The notes beneath the pieces were generated by a model, which saw nothing but the letters and a program-made list of their open reading frames with translations, was not told where the DNA came from and did no database searches. Of a stretch of 54,751 nucleotides of DNA, positions 27,225-38,100 are shown one piece after another. The position numbers were made by a program, and so were the translations under genes. Position 1 is the stretch's first letter. Each line of letters starts with the position of its first letter. The DNA is from an uncultured Flavobacteriales bacterium. GTDB taxonomy: Bacteria > Bacteroidota > Bacteroidia > Palsa-965. Where the stretch lies: contig CALJIF010000134.1 of assembly GCA_937974275.1 (NCBI GenBank), positions 1-54,751 of the forward strand, read 5' to 3'.

Positions 27225-28455
27225 TAATAATACGAAGCGCTGTTGTACCTGCATCGCTTGCAATCTGCACCACGTACAAACCGGCAGGAACTTGTGGAAC
27301 GTCAATTAAACTTCCGGTTACACGATCCGTTGCTACAACTTGTCCCGTAACACTACTCCATACGATCTTAGCATCGTTAAGATGAACAGATGACGACACT
27401 TGCGCACCGGATCGAGCAGGATTCGGAAATAGCTGCAAAGGCGTTGCTACATTCCACTCCACAATTGTTGTTGGATTTTCATCTATTCTTATCAATCCGT
27501 GTTCGCGGGTCCCCAGCCAAACGATGTGATTCTTCTCCTTTTCTACACATTGCGTGTATTCGCCGGGCAAAGGTGAATTTGCTGTATCCCAAATTGTAAA
27601 TGTGGATGGCGGTGTAAATCGTATCAACCCGCGTTGCATGGAACACATGTATTTTTGTTCTAGCGAATCCACCATCACATAGGTTATTGCATTCGTCCCG
27701 ATTCCGGAATTGATCGTGTTGTACCACGCCCAGAAATTAAAATCGTAATGCACCATTAATCCTCCTGCAGGAGAAGCGTACCAACGATTTCCTGTAGAAT
27801 CCATCACCAAACGAACCGCACTGTTATCCGGTAGTCCGTGAGATGCAATCGTGTAAGAAGTGAACGTAGTATCGTTAAACTCATACATTCCGCCGTTGAT
27901 CGTAGAAAAAAACTTCCTGTTATCCTCACCAATTACAATAGATGTAATGTTGGTTGACAATAACGGCGCATTTAAAAAATTCCAAACCTGCCATGTCGTG
28001 TCGCGATCAAATTTCGCGAGCCCATCTGTTGTGCCGATCCAAACATTGCCCTGATGATCGAATGCGAATGATCGAACAAAATCATTAGGCAAGCCTGAAT
28101 TAGCTGAATTGTAATTCACCCAATTCGTGCCATCAAAATGAAATGCCCCGGATTGCGTCGTGCCAATCCACAATGTTCGGTTGGTATCCAACGACAACGA
28201 GACAACATAGTTGTCTGTAAGCGGTGAATTGGAAGTATTGTAAATAGTCCAGTTGGTGTCGTTAAAAAGAGCCAGTCCGTTATCCGTTCCTACCCACTTT
28301 TTATGCCCGTCAATTACTAAACATTTGATGTTGTTTTCCGGAATGGGCGAATTACTCATATCGTAAAAGGTCCACGACATTTGGCCGGATAAAACAATGC
28401 TCCTGCTGCACAAGAGCAACAGGAGCATCGAATACTTTACTATGTTATTCATCAT
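27217..28455 (-). CDS. Secreted two-component-propeller protein with T9SS type A domain
   Basis: 412 residues. Signal peptide with core YSMLLLLLCSRSIVLSGQ. The mature protein is a propeller of ~45-residue blades, each with a WIGT/WVGT motif followed by GLAxF and WxxY (GHKKWVGTDNGLALFND, RTLWIGTTQSGAFHFDG, GNVWIGTTDGLAKFDRD). A type A T9SS domain closes it (QLFPNPARSGAQV, GLYVVQIASDAGT). It has no kinase or membrane span, so it is a free secreted propeller. Its start is 1 base after the stop of the lysyl oxidase gene, so the two are one operon. Possible ATG codons are at 28455 and 28452; the longer is listed. Confidence 0.9.
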   Translation of the reverse strand: MMNNIVKYSMLLLLLCSRSIVLSGQMSWTFYDMSNSPIPENNIKCLVIDGHKKWVGTDNGLALFNDTNWTIYNTSNSPLTDNYVVSLSLDTNRTLWIGTTQSGAFHFDGTNWVNYNSANSGLPNDFVRSFAFDHQGNVWIGTTDGLAKFDRDTTWQVWNFLNAPLLSTNITSIVIGEDNRKFFSTINGGMYEFNDTTFTSYTIASHGLPDNSAVRLVMDSTGNRWYASPAGGLMVHYDFNFWAWYNTINSGIGTNAITYVMVDSLEQKYMCSMQRGLIRFTPPSTFTIWDTANSPLPGEYTQCVEKEKNHIVWLGTREHGLIRIDENPTTIVEWNVATPLQLFPNPARSGAQVSSSVHLNDAKIVWSSVTGQVVATDRVTGSLIDVPQVPAGLYVVQIASDAGTTALRIIIK

Positions 28456-28456
28456 A

Positions 28457-30541
28457 CTATCTGATCACCATCCGAGTGGTGTATTGATTGCCTTCGTAAT
28501 ACAAGTTGATCAAATAAACACCTTTTGACAATGAAGAGAAGTTCATCTCTTTATTTACTTTGCCCGATACATTGTTCATGGTTTCGCTCACTACCACACG
28601 ACCTGATAAATCAGTTACGTGCATTAATACATTACCACCATTAATCGCATCAAATGCAAGCGTAAACATACCGTCATTAGGATTTGGCATTACGTTGATT
28701 GAATTTCTGAACACCAGATTTTCACCAACTCCTGTACAAGCATCAACATGTGCAATAACAGGAACCTGAGAGCTTACACAAGATTCGTTGGTTGTTGCAA
28801 TATGCCAATCGTAAAAGAAATAATAGTTCGCTAAACCTGCGGAAGAATTGGTGATGCGTAGCACACCCGGTAAATCGTAAGGATAACTTACACCACCATT
28901 GTTACGATACAAACCAACACCTGAACCGGTAGCAGCTAAACGAAGGCTTCCTGTCGGAACACTCCAGTTCAACATTACACGGCTCTTTCCTGCTGGTAAA
29001 GTAACAGTAGCTGTTTGTAATACATTGCCAACTGAATCTTGCAACTGAATGGTCTTGCTTCCCGCTGCCTGTGCATCAACTAAAACCGATAACAAGTTAA
29101 ACGGAGAATAAGAAGTGAAGATCAAATACTGAGCAGATGTAATAAAGCCGCCCTGACCCAAACTTGGACTTCCTGCGCCGGCACTGGTAGTATCAGAATG
29201 CATCTGAACATTCTCTGCATAATATGTTGTAGTTGCAGTCAGGTTTGGAGTCATGTATGTATTTCCTGTTCCAACAATATTCCCCTGACCATCTCTCCAA
29301 CGAATCGTTCCGGACCCTGTTGCTGTTAAATAGGCTGCAGTGTTCACGCAAGCAGTATCACCTTGAACTACAGGAACGCTGGATGAAGCACCATAAACAT
29401 TATAGGTAGCTGTATTGGTACCGCAATATGTAGTTACCTGACAAGTATATGTGCCGGGCTGATTAACAGTAATGTTTTGTGTTGTTGCTCCTGTGCTCCA
29501 CAAGAACGCTGTTCCCGCAGTTGCGGTCAACGTAATATTTTCACCGGGACAAATTACAGGATTACGATCTGCTGCAATAGTAATGATAGGGTTACCGGAA
29601 ACTTGTTGCGTTAATGTAACTGGAACTGCAGTATAGTTGTTGCCTTCGTTTTCTTCCACAAAGTTGTTGCGTGGATCTACTTCAAATACGATGTAGTAAT
29701 TACCATTACAGGTTCCCGGAGGAATATCAATCCACATTCCATCCAAATGTTTTCCGTAAACATCTGTCCAACCGGATGAAATACCTTGCTCTACCTGAGA
29801 ACAGTTGTATTGACCACCGCCCAAATTAAAATTCGGGAAGCTGTTATTGATTAAAATGTTGCCCTGATTATAAACGGTATTGTCATCGCGGCAATGTCCA
29901 ACATAAGAACTAGCTCCACACTGACCATAATCCATCAAACAGAATCCCATTTTTTGACCTGTACCAACAATCGGCCAGTTCAAAGGATTCGGGTCGCCGT
30001 TATCGATACGCAACGTGTGAACGTCCCACTGATCCACGTGATTGTGACCATGAGAAGGGTGATACGTCATCGTGCCCGCCATGCGCTCGTAATAAGACAT
30101 CTGGTTTCCTGTCTTGTGGTAAATGCGCTGGAAAATAATTTGATGTGCATTCGGATTCCCATTCGGGCAAGTAAATTGCTGACTGGAGTTCGGATCGTAC
30201 ACGTTAAATGTATCTGTTCCGCAAATAAACCAACGATAACCTTGTGCATCCACACCGCGGGCTGTTAAAGGGCCGTGACCGATGTTAGGCGTTGAACCGG
30301 TTACACGCAAACGCCCTGCATTTGGACCTTGGTTATATGTAACATCAGTTGACGTTTGAGAATACTCGGTGTATCCACCATTGGAAATGCCTTGCCAGGA
30401 AATTGTAATATCCGGAAGCAAATCACAATCTGTGTCACCAACGCTGTCGCACTGACACGTTGTTGCGTTCGTGGTTGTACACTGCGCAGAAACCATTAAG
30501 GCGCTGCAGGCAACCATTGCTGTAAGTAAAAGTTTTTTCAT
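28457..30541 (-). CDS. Lysyl oxidase-domain protein, secreted by T9SS
   Basis: 694 residues from ATG 30541, where a signal peptide begins (MKKLLLTAMVACSALMVSAQ); the frame upstream is not signal-like. Residues ~40-310 match the lysyl oxidase family (PF01186). HPSHGHNH (His-161, 164, 166, 168) has exactly the spacing of the copper-binding HSCHQHYH motif of animal LOX. Lys-197 (GQKMGFCLMD) and Tyr-262 (DVYGKHLDGMWIDI) align with the two residues that form lysine tyrosylquinone. This predicts a copper-dependent extracellular amine oxidase acting on lysine side chains or other amines. Then come two Ig-like regions and a type A T9SS domain (VMPNPNDGMFTL). It leads an operon with the propeller gene. 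A ~30-residue Cys-bearing insertion separates Lys-197 from Tyr-262. Confidence 0.88.
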   Translation of the reverse strand: MKKLLLTAMVACSALMVSAQCTTTNATTCQCDSVGDTDCDLLPDITISWQGISNGGYTEYSQTSTDVTYNQGPNAGRLRVTGSTPNIGHGPLTARGVDAQGYRWFICGTDTFNVYDPNSSQQFTCPNGNPNAHQIIFQRIYHKTGNQMSYYERMAGTMTYHPSHGHNHVDQWDVHTLRIDNGDPNPLNWPIVGTGQKMGFCLMDYGQCGASSYVGHCRDDNTVYNQGNILINNSFPNFNLGGGQYNCSQVEQGISSGWTDVYGKHLDGMWIDIPPGTCNGNYYIVFEVDPRNNFVEENEGNNYTAVPVTLTQQVSGNPIITIAADRNPVICPGENITLTATAGTAFLWSTGATTQNITVNQPGTYTCQVTTYCGTNTATYNVYGASSSVPVVQGDTACVNTAAYLTATGSGTIRWRDGQGNIVGTGNTYMTPNLTATTTYYAENVQMHSDTTSAGAGSPSLGQGGFITSAQYLIFTSYSPFNLLSVLVDAQAAGSKTIQLQDSVGNVLQTATVTLPAGKSRVMLNWSVPTGSLRLAATGSGVGLYRNNGGVSYPYDLPGVLRITNSSAGLANYYFFYDWHIATTNESCVSSQVPVIAHVDACTGVGENLVFRNSINVMPNPNDGMFTLAFDAINGGNVLMHVTDLSGRVVVSETMNNVSGKVNKEMNFSSLSKGVYLINLYYEGNQYTTRMVIR

Positions 30542-30609
30542 CTGATTAGTTGGAAGATTAATCTCCTGGTTTAGGGTAGAATCTAAGGTAATAGGATTAA
30601 CACAATAAT

Positions 30610-30644
30610 CAAATTGTACAGCCGAATAATTCCAATAAATCAAA
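30610..30644 (-). promoter_or_regulatory. Possible promoter of the lysyl oxidase operon
   Basis: On the minus strand, TTTG (30641-30644) is followed after 22 bases by TACAATTTG (30610-30618), close to the Bacteroidota -33/-7 pattern but with one extra base in the -7 box. It leaves a leader of roughly 65 bases that contains the palindrome AGATTAATCT (30555-30564). Confidence 0.35.
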
Positions 30645-30692
30645 GGCCCGTCGACTAAGCTCCGAATTCTGTCGACCAAAGCCAAAATACCC

Positions 30693-31943
30693 CTAACGAA
30701 GCAGACTTAACACGAATCGCATGGTTTCGAAAGTGTAGGTATCATACGCCTTTCCCGTTCCGGGCCCTGTAAATCCGGTGTGTATTTTGCGAACTTTTCC
30801 TTCTCGATCAATAAAAATAGTCGTCGGGAAAGCGCTGACACCATTAATAAATGGCAATGACTCCGACGCTTCTTTATTTCCTGATTTACCGGTATTTAAA
30901 AAAGTATATTCCGCCTGATAACGATCGCGCACTCTTCGAATATTGCGATTCGCAACAGCTGTGTCTTTCGATTTTTCGTAGCACAATGCAATTACTTCAA
31001 GACCTTTGTGGTTGTATTGTTTATGCAACTTACTCAACCACGCGGTTTCATCCATGCAATTCGGACACCAGCTGCCCATAATTTGTATAATGACTACTTT
31101 GCCTTTGAAGCGCTCATCGGACAACGAAACTTCCTTCCCTTGCAAATCGCGGAAAGTAAACCCGATTTTCGAACTGTCTGTTACAAAAGTTAATTGCTCC
31201 GGATCACGTAACGCAAATGCCGGATTGTTTTTCGCGACCCACGATTCGTGCCAGTGTGCGCCGGACCAAAAATTTCCTCTCAACATTCCATCGCTTCCCT
31301 TTACTGCTTCAAAATAAAATGCATGTGAACCGTCAAAACACGACAACCAAAATCTTTTTGTGGTCGGATTATACGTGCCTTCCAAAAAACGATAATCTCC
31401 GGTTTCAGTTAAGAAAGTACCCACTAACTGGTACGGATTTTTTCCGCGTCGAAATAATCCTATCGCTTTACTGGAATCTTTAGAATTAGGGCTGAATGTG
31501 GTTTCCCAATTACCTGCAAAAAAATCGCCTGCAAAAGTAGTAGGCAATGGCACTGCAACTTCCGGTGCATTTTTAATTAAGACAGCACGAAATGCTAATC
31601 TGTTTTTTGTGGTTCGAGATCTGTTAATCCAAACACCGGACAATATAGAATCGCCCAGTTTTTTACACTTAAACTCAGAATCAAAAACCGGCATCAACCA
31701 ATTGAGTGAGTCTTTGGTCTCCTTGATATCGTTCGGATCCACCACAATTCGTTCATCGCCGTTGATAAATGCAATCATCGGGACACCCGACTTTGTGGCT
31801 TGCAGAAATGACATGCGCACCGGTATTTGTATGCTGTCATTGGCGGTCAATCGCCCCTGATAATCGCCCTGACGCATCCCGGCAAAGGCTATCGTTCCAA
31901 CGGCCAGCACACTACATACTGTTAAAAGTAAATTCTTCTTCAT
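30693..31943 (-). CDS. TlpA-family thioredoxin-like protein
   Basis: 416 residues from ATG 31943, which starts a signal sequence (MKKNLLLTVCSVLAVGTIAFA). The first ~250 residues are a beta-rich domain without a recognised family, typical of Bacteroidota TlpA proteins. The C-terminal ~160 residues are a thioredoxin/AhpC-TSA fold with the redox motif Trp-292-Cys-Pro-Asn-Cys-296 in GSWCPNC and the cis-proline segment SAFPTTIFIDREG. It is a periplasmic thiol-disulphide oxidoreductase, usually in cytochrome maturation or disulphide reduction. The gene is 151 bases ahead of the lysyl oxidase start on the same strand. A functional link is possible but not shown. Confidence 0.9.
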   Translation of the reverse strand: MKKNLLLTVCSVLAVGTIAFAGMRQGDYQGRLTANDSIQIPVRMSFLQATKSGVPMIAFINGDERIVVDPNDIKETKDSLNWLMPVFDSEFKCKKLGDSILSGVWINRSRTTKNRLAFRAVLIKNAPEVAVPLPTTFAGDFFAGNWETTFSPNSKDSSKAIGLFRRGKNPYQLVGTFLTETGDYRFLEGTYNPTTKRFWLSCFDGSHAFYFEAVKGSDGMLRGNFWSGAHWHESWVAKNNPAFALRDPEQLTFVTDSSKIGFTFRDLQGKEVSLSDERFKGKVVIIQIMGSWCPNCMDETAWLSKLHKQYNHKGLEVIALCYEKSKDTAVANRNIRRVRDRYQAEYTFLNTGKSGNKEASESLPFINGVSAFPTTIFIDREGKVRKIHTGFTGPGTGKAYDTYTFETMRFVLSLLR

Positions 31944-31959
31944 ATCACTTGTTCTTTGG

Positions 31960-31967
31960 CAAAAATA
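31960..31967 (-). promoter_or_regulatory. Probable promoter (-7 box) of the TlpA-like gene
   Basis: On the minus strand this reads TATTTTTG, a perfect TAnnTTTG match, 16 bases before the ATG. No clear -33 TTG. Confidence 0.5.
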
Positions 31968-32104
31968 GCCCAATTACAGTCCCGATAAACGCCTCGTCTA
32001 AAGCAAAAATGCTGCCGAATTGCTAATCGCGACTAATAAATTTCACCAATCCTTATGGAAATTAAGGACTAATTTCATCTTCTCTACGAATGAACTAACA
32101 TGTT

Positions 32105-35100
32105 ATGCGTAAATCAGCTTCCATAAACCCCCGAATTCTTATTGTAAGTTCCGTCTTGGCAATAGCAACTTTACTGTGCTTGTCATGGTACAAAAATGCT
32201 CAGGCAGAACCTAAACTTAGTTTCCCGAAAGGAGGAACATACGACCAACAATGGCAACGCGTTGATTCGCTCGCCAATCAGGGCTTGTATAAATCGGCGC
32301 GTGAACTCAGTGATGTCATTTATTCGAAAGCAAAAGCTGAAAAGAACGATGCACAAATTATTAAGGCGTTAATTCATCGGTTCAAGTTCAACGCGTACAT
32401 CGAAGAGAAAAGTTCGGAGAAAGCCATTTATGAACTTCGTGCAGAAATCAAAACGGCTCCTTATCCTGCACAACCTGTCTTACATTCCATGTTGGCGGAA
32501 TTATACTGGCAATACTACAACAACAACATGTGGCTGTTTCAAAATCGTTCACAGACACAAAACTTCGCGAACGATTCCATTGCTACCTGGGACTTGACAC
32601 GACTTGTTGATGAAACCGTAAAGCATTACGAACTTTCACTTAAACTTTCGGATTCGCTGAAGCGCACGCCGTTAAACAGTCTGGAGCCGGTTATCGTAAA
32701 AGGCGACAACACACAATATCTACGACCAACGCTTTTCGATTTTTTAGCTCACCGCGCTATAGACTTCTACAATTCAAACACGCCCTCTATTTCACGTCCT
32801 GCAGAACAGTTTTATGTGGACAAATCCGAATACTATAGTACACCACGAAACTTTACTGCTGTTCCATTACAAACTAATGACACACTCGCATTTTCATTCT
32901 ATGCTTTGAAGCATTTGCAAGCATTGGAGTTGTTTCATTTAACAGACACTAATAAAAATGCACTGGTGGATGTAAGTGTGAAACGAATTCATTTCGTGCA
33001 CGGCCAGTCTATACATCCCGATAAGGACACATTGTATGGTGAAGCACTTTCTCGTCTTGCTGCAAACTATCCGGAAGCTTCTTTTACAGGCGAAGTGTTG
33101 TGCGATTTGGCCGATTGGCATGTACAACGTGGACAAAAATATGTTGCAGGCGGCGACGAAAAATACCGTTGGGAGCTAAAACGCGCTATTGAAATTTGTG
33201 ATGCGGTTAATGCTAAATATCCGCTCTCGCCGGGTCGTGATCGCGCAGCTAATCTGAAGAGAAGCCTGCTATCAGTTAGCACACAACTTACACTTCACGA
33301 TCAGGTTGCACCAAATCAATCAACACCGGCCTTATTGTCGTGGAAGAATACGGACAAGGTATTTTTCAGAATTGTAAAACTACCTGAAACACCTCAGGAA
33401 AGGTATCGTTACGAAAGTTCCGAAGAACGTTTGAAAAACTATCTCAAACTTTCGCCACTGCAAACATGGAAGCAACAACTTCCTAATGAAGGTGATTTGC
33501 AAATGCACCGTGCGGAAATAAAAATTCCTGCTTTGCCTGCGGGACAGTATGCAATAATCGGTTCGCAAGATTCCTTGTTCCGCATGGAAAATAATGAATT
33601 GACTTACGTCTCCTATTGGGTTTCTTCGGTTGGATATGTGCATCGCTCCTTAAATGACGGACGCGAACAATATGTAGTGTATAATCGTGAAAGCGGCGAA
33701 GCGTTGTCGAACATCGCAGTACAAGTTTGGATTGAAGTATATGAATACAACGATCGCGGTTATACGCTGAAAAAAGATCAATTACTACGTACGGATAAAG
33801 ACGGCATCCTGACATTACCCGCAGTTGGAAATTATAAAAACTACATACTCGAGTTTTTACCGAAAGGCGACCACTTATATTCCGATTACGGATACCAATA
33901 CAAGCGCTACAAAGAAGAAAATCGCAAAACTATGCGCACACATTTCTTCACAGATCGTGCCATCTATCGTCCAGGACAAACGGTTTATTTCAAAGGCATC
34001 ATCATTGAGTCAGATCGCACATCCAATGTCTTGATGAAAAACAGAAAAACTACGGTCGCTTTTTATGACGTCAATTATCAGAAAGTATCACAGTTAGAAC
34101 TTACCTCTAATGAATTCGGTTCGTTTAGCGGGTCATTTGTTGCGCCGACATCAGGTCTTACGGGACAAATGCGTATCAGTAATGAAAGCGGTACCGTGTA
34201 TTTTTCTGTTGAAGATTACAAACGTCCGAAGTTTGAAGTACAGCCCGTTCCCGTTAAAGGCGCCTATCGATTAAACGATAGTGTAGAAGTTAAGGGCATT
34301 GCCACCATGTTCGCCGGATCTCCGGTTGATGGTGCTCAAGTGAATTATCGCATTCAACGTACCGCACGATTCCCTTGGTGGTGGTATTGCTATCGCGGAT
34401 ATTATCCTACAAGTGCAGCAGTTGAAATCGCAAACGGAACAGTAACGACCAACGATACCGGAGGTTATGTAGTGCGCTTCAAAGCAATGGCAGACCCGAC
34501 AGTGCCGGCAGAAAGTAAACCTATTTTCAATTATCGCGTAACCATTGATGTGACAGACATAACGGGTGAAACACACTCTACAGTCAGCAATATACAAGTT
34601 GGCTACGATGCACTTGAACTAACGGTTACACCACCAAACGAATGGGATCGTCAAGCTAATGACTCGATGAGTGTTCGATTGACTAACCTTTCGGATCAAC
34701 CGGAACGAGAGAATGTCACGCTCACCATTCATCGTTTGAAAAAACCTTCCCGCATTTTACATCCGCGAACCTGGAACAAACCGGATGTGTTTTTGTACAC
34801 GCAGCAAGAATGGGAAAAGCTATTCCCGAATGCACCTTACAAATTTGAAGATGATATTACCAAGCGTGAAAAAGATGCACAGGTGTACTCCGGGACATTT
34901 GTTACTAATCAAAACAAGCGTTTCCGACCGGCCGATTTTGCTTCGTGGCAAAGTGGAGAATATGTTATAGAGGCTACAACTAAAGACAAATTCGGCAATA
35001 CTATTAAAGACGTTCGATACTTTACGGTGTACAGCTCATCGGATAATGCACCCGCAACGCATACCGAATTATCCATCGACTTGTTGCACGAAACAGACAA

Positions 35101-38100
35101 ATCGTTTACGCCTAAATCAAGTTTCGAACCCGGAGAAACGGCGTACATTAAAATCGGCTCATCGCATAAAGATGCGCTGGTGCTGTATGAAGTTGAGTTG
35201 GAGAATAAAATTATCTCCCGCGAATGGATCAAGTTGAACAACAACTATAAAACATTCAGCATTCCCATTACAGTTGACCATCGTAAAGGACTTGGTGTTC
35301 ACGCTGTTCTATTTAAAAACGGGAAAGGAACAAACTTGGATATTCCTATTTATGTGCCACGTGAGTCGAAACAATTGGATGTGACGTATGAAACATTCCG
35401 CAACAAAATGCTTCCCGGAGCGAAAGAAGAGTGGAAAATAAAAATCAAAGGCCCTAAAGGAGAAAAAGTTGCTGCGGAAGTTCTGGCTTCTATGTACGAT
35501 GCGTCGCTCGATGAATTTCGCGGCCACTATTGGTCTTTCTGGCTCAACGAAGCATCATATGGCATTACGAGCTGGAGAATGCAAACCAATAACGACGAAA
35601 CGTCGGTGTCGTGGTGGAAATATCCAAATGTGTATTCCAATGTTAAGACTCGTACATATGATTATTTGAACTGGTTCGATTATCACGGCTATGACTACCA
35701 CCATTATTACAGAGGAGGAATGCCGGGAATGGTTTATGATAGCGCTCCGGCACCGGAAGGTGATGTGGAAAGAGAGGAAGCTATTCCATCCAAAAAAGAC
35801 AAAGCAAACAAACCCGCACCAACAACGGTCTCCGGGAATACTACTAAAAGCGCAGAAGTCTCCGGTGGTGCTCGGTTGGAAGACGCTCTTGCGGAACAGC
35901 AGGCGGCAGGTAAAGATGAAGATGAAGATGACAACACTATATCGCGTGATGAAGGCACACAAGAAATAAAAGCGCGAGCGAATTTGAAAGAAACCGTATT
36001 CTTCTTCCCCGATTTGGAAACAGATGCTGAAGGAAATGTGGTTCTGAAGTTTACGATGAACGAAGCACTAACAAAGTGGAAGTTCATGTTGTTCGCGCAC
36101 ACGCAGGATTTGAAGTATGCGCAAAGTTCTCGTGAAGTCATTACACAAAAAGAATTGATGGTAATGCCATATACGCCACGCTTCTTCCGCGAAAACGATC
36201 GTGTGATCATCAGCGGAAAAATCAGCAACATGTCCGAAGGACCGTTGAGCGGTAATGCGCAGTTGATATTGACCGATGCAGTGAGCGGCGCCTCCTTGCA
36301 ACAACTCATCATTACAAACAAGAATGTTCCATTCGAATGTAAAAAAGGACAAAGTGCTGCACTGAACTGGGAGGTAAACATTCCGATTGGAACAGGTCCG
36401 GTAAATTATAAAATGGTAGCTTCTGCCGGCAACTTCAGCGACGGAGAAGAGAACGTTGTGCCGGTATTGTCCAATAGAATGATGGTAACGGAAACCATGC
36501 CGGTGTGGGTGCGTGAAGGTCAAAACAAAACCTTCCGCATGGAAAAACTCATCAACTCCGGATCCGGATCAAAATCATTGACACATCATCGTTTGACTTT
36601 CGAGTTTACCGCGAATCCTGCATGGTATGCTGTTCAGGCATTACCGTACATGATGGAATATCCGTACGAGTGCGCCGAGCAAACATTCAACCGGTTTTAT
36701 TCCAACACGATTGCTTCGCACATCGCAAATTCATCACCAAAAATTCAGAACGTATTTAACGTGTGGGGCAATTCTCAGCCGGATGCATTTTTATCCAACC
36801 TCGAAAAAAATCAGGAACTGAAAAATGTGATTTTGGAAGAAACGCCTTGGGTTCTCGATGCTCAAAACGAATCGGAACGTAAACGTCGTGTGGCACTGTT
36901 GTTCGATTTGAATCGAATGTCACGCGAGCAAGAACGGGCTCTGCGCAAACTTCAACAGTTGCAGGTAAGCAATGGTGGCTGGACCTGGTTCCCGGGAATG
37001 CCTGACGATCGTTACATGACACAATATATTGTAACCGGTTTAGGAAAACTCGATCATCTCGGAGTTAAATCAATTCGCGACGATCGTAATACATGGAGCA
37101 TGACAGCCAACGCAGTTCAGTATCTTGATAATCGCATTCGTGAAGATTACGAATGGATTATGAAACATGACGCTGCAAACAAAGACAAAAATCATCTCAG
37201 TTATTTGGCCATCCAATATTTATATGCACGTAGTTTCTTCAAAGATGTACCATTGTCGAAACATAATCAGGTCGCATTCGATTACTACTTTGATCAGGGA
37301 AAGAAATACTGGTTGAACCAATCGCGCTACATGCAAGGTATGCTGGCTTTGGCAAATCATCGCTTTAACAATCCGACAACCGCTACTTCCATTATGAAGT
37401 CGTTGAACGAAACTGCGCTGCATCATGAAGAGTTGGGCATGTACTGGAAAGACGTTACTGCGGGTTGGTATTGGTATCAACATCCTATCGAAACACAATC
37501 ACTGCTCATTGAGGCATTTGATGAAGTAAGCAAAGACAAGAAGTCGGTGGATGAAATGCGAGTTTGGTTGTTGAAGAACAAGCAAACTAATGATTGGAAA
37601 ACAACCAAAGCAACAGCAGACGCTTGTTATGCGTTATTGCTTGGCGGAACGGATTGGCTTGCTACGGAAAGTGATGTGACGATTTTTGTAGGAGCACAGC
37701 AGCTCGACCCGAAAGCTTCAGGAATCAAAGAAGAAGCCGGCACCGGATATTTCAAAACATCATGGACAGGAAGCGATATTGACCCTGCGATGGGAACCGT
37801 TAAAGTGGCGAAAAAAGGTCCCGGCATTTCATGGGGTGCGATGTACTGGCAATACTTTGAAGACATCGACAAGATTACTGCCGCCCAAACTTCGCTCAAC
37901 GTTTCGAAAAAATTATTCCGTGTGAAAAACACATCATCAGGTGATGTTATTGAACCGGTCACCGAGCAACTGGTGTTGAAACCGGGAGATAAAATTCGTG
38001 TTCGCATAGAATTAAAAACCGATCGTCAATTGGAATATGTTCACATGCAGGATATGCGCGCAGGAGGATTTGAGCCGGTGAATGTATTGTCACAATACAA

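Noticed and set aside
35820..35960. Acidic/basic low-complexity stretch in the macroglobulin gene as a frameshift or insertion
   Set aside because: The frame is continuous and flanking domains are in register, so I treat it as a linker or bait region.
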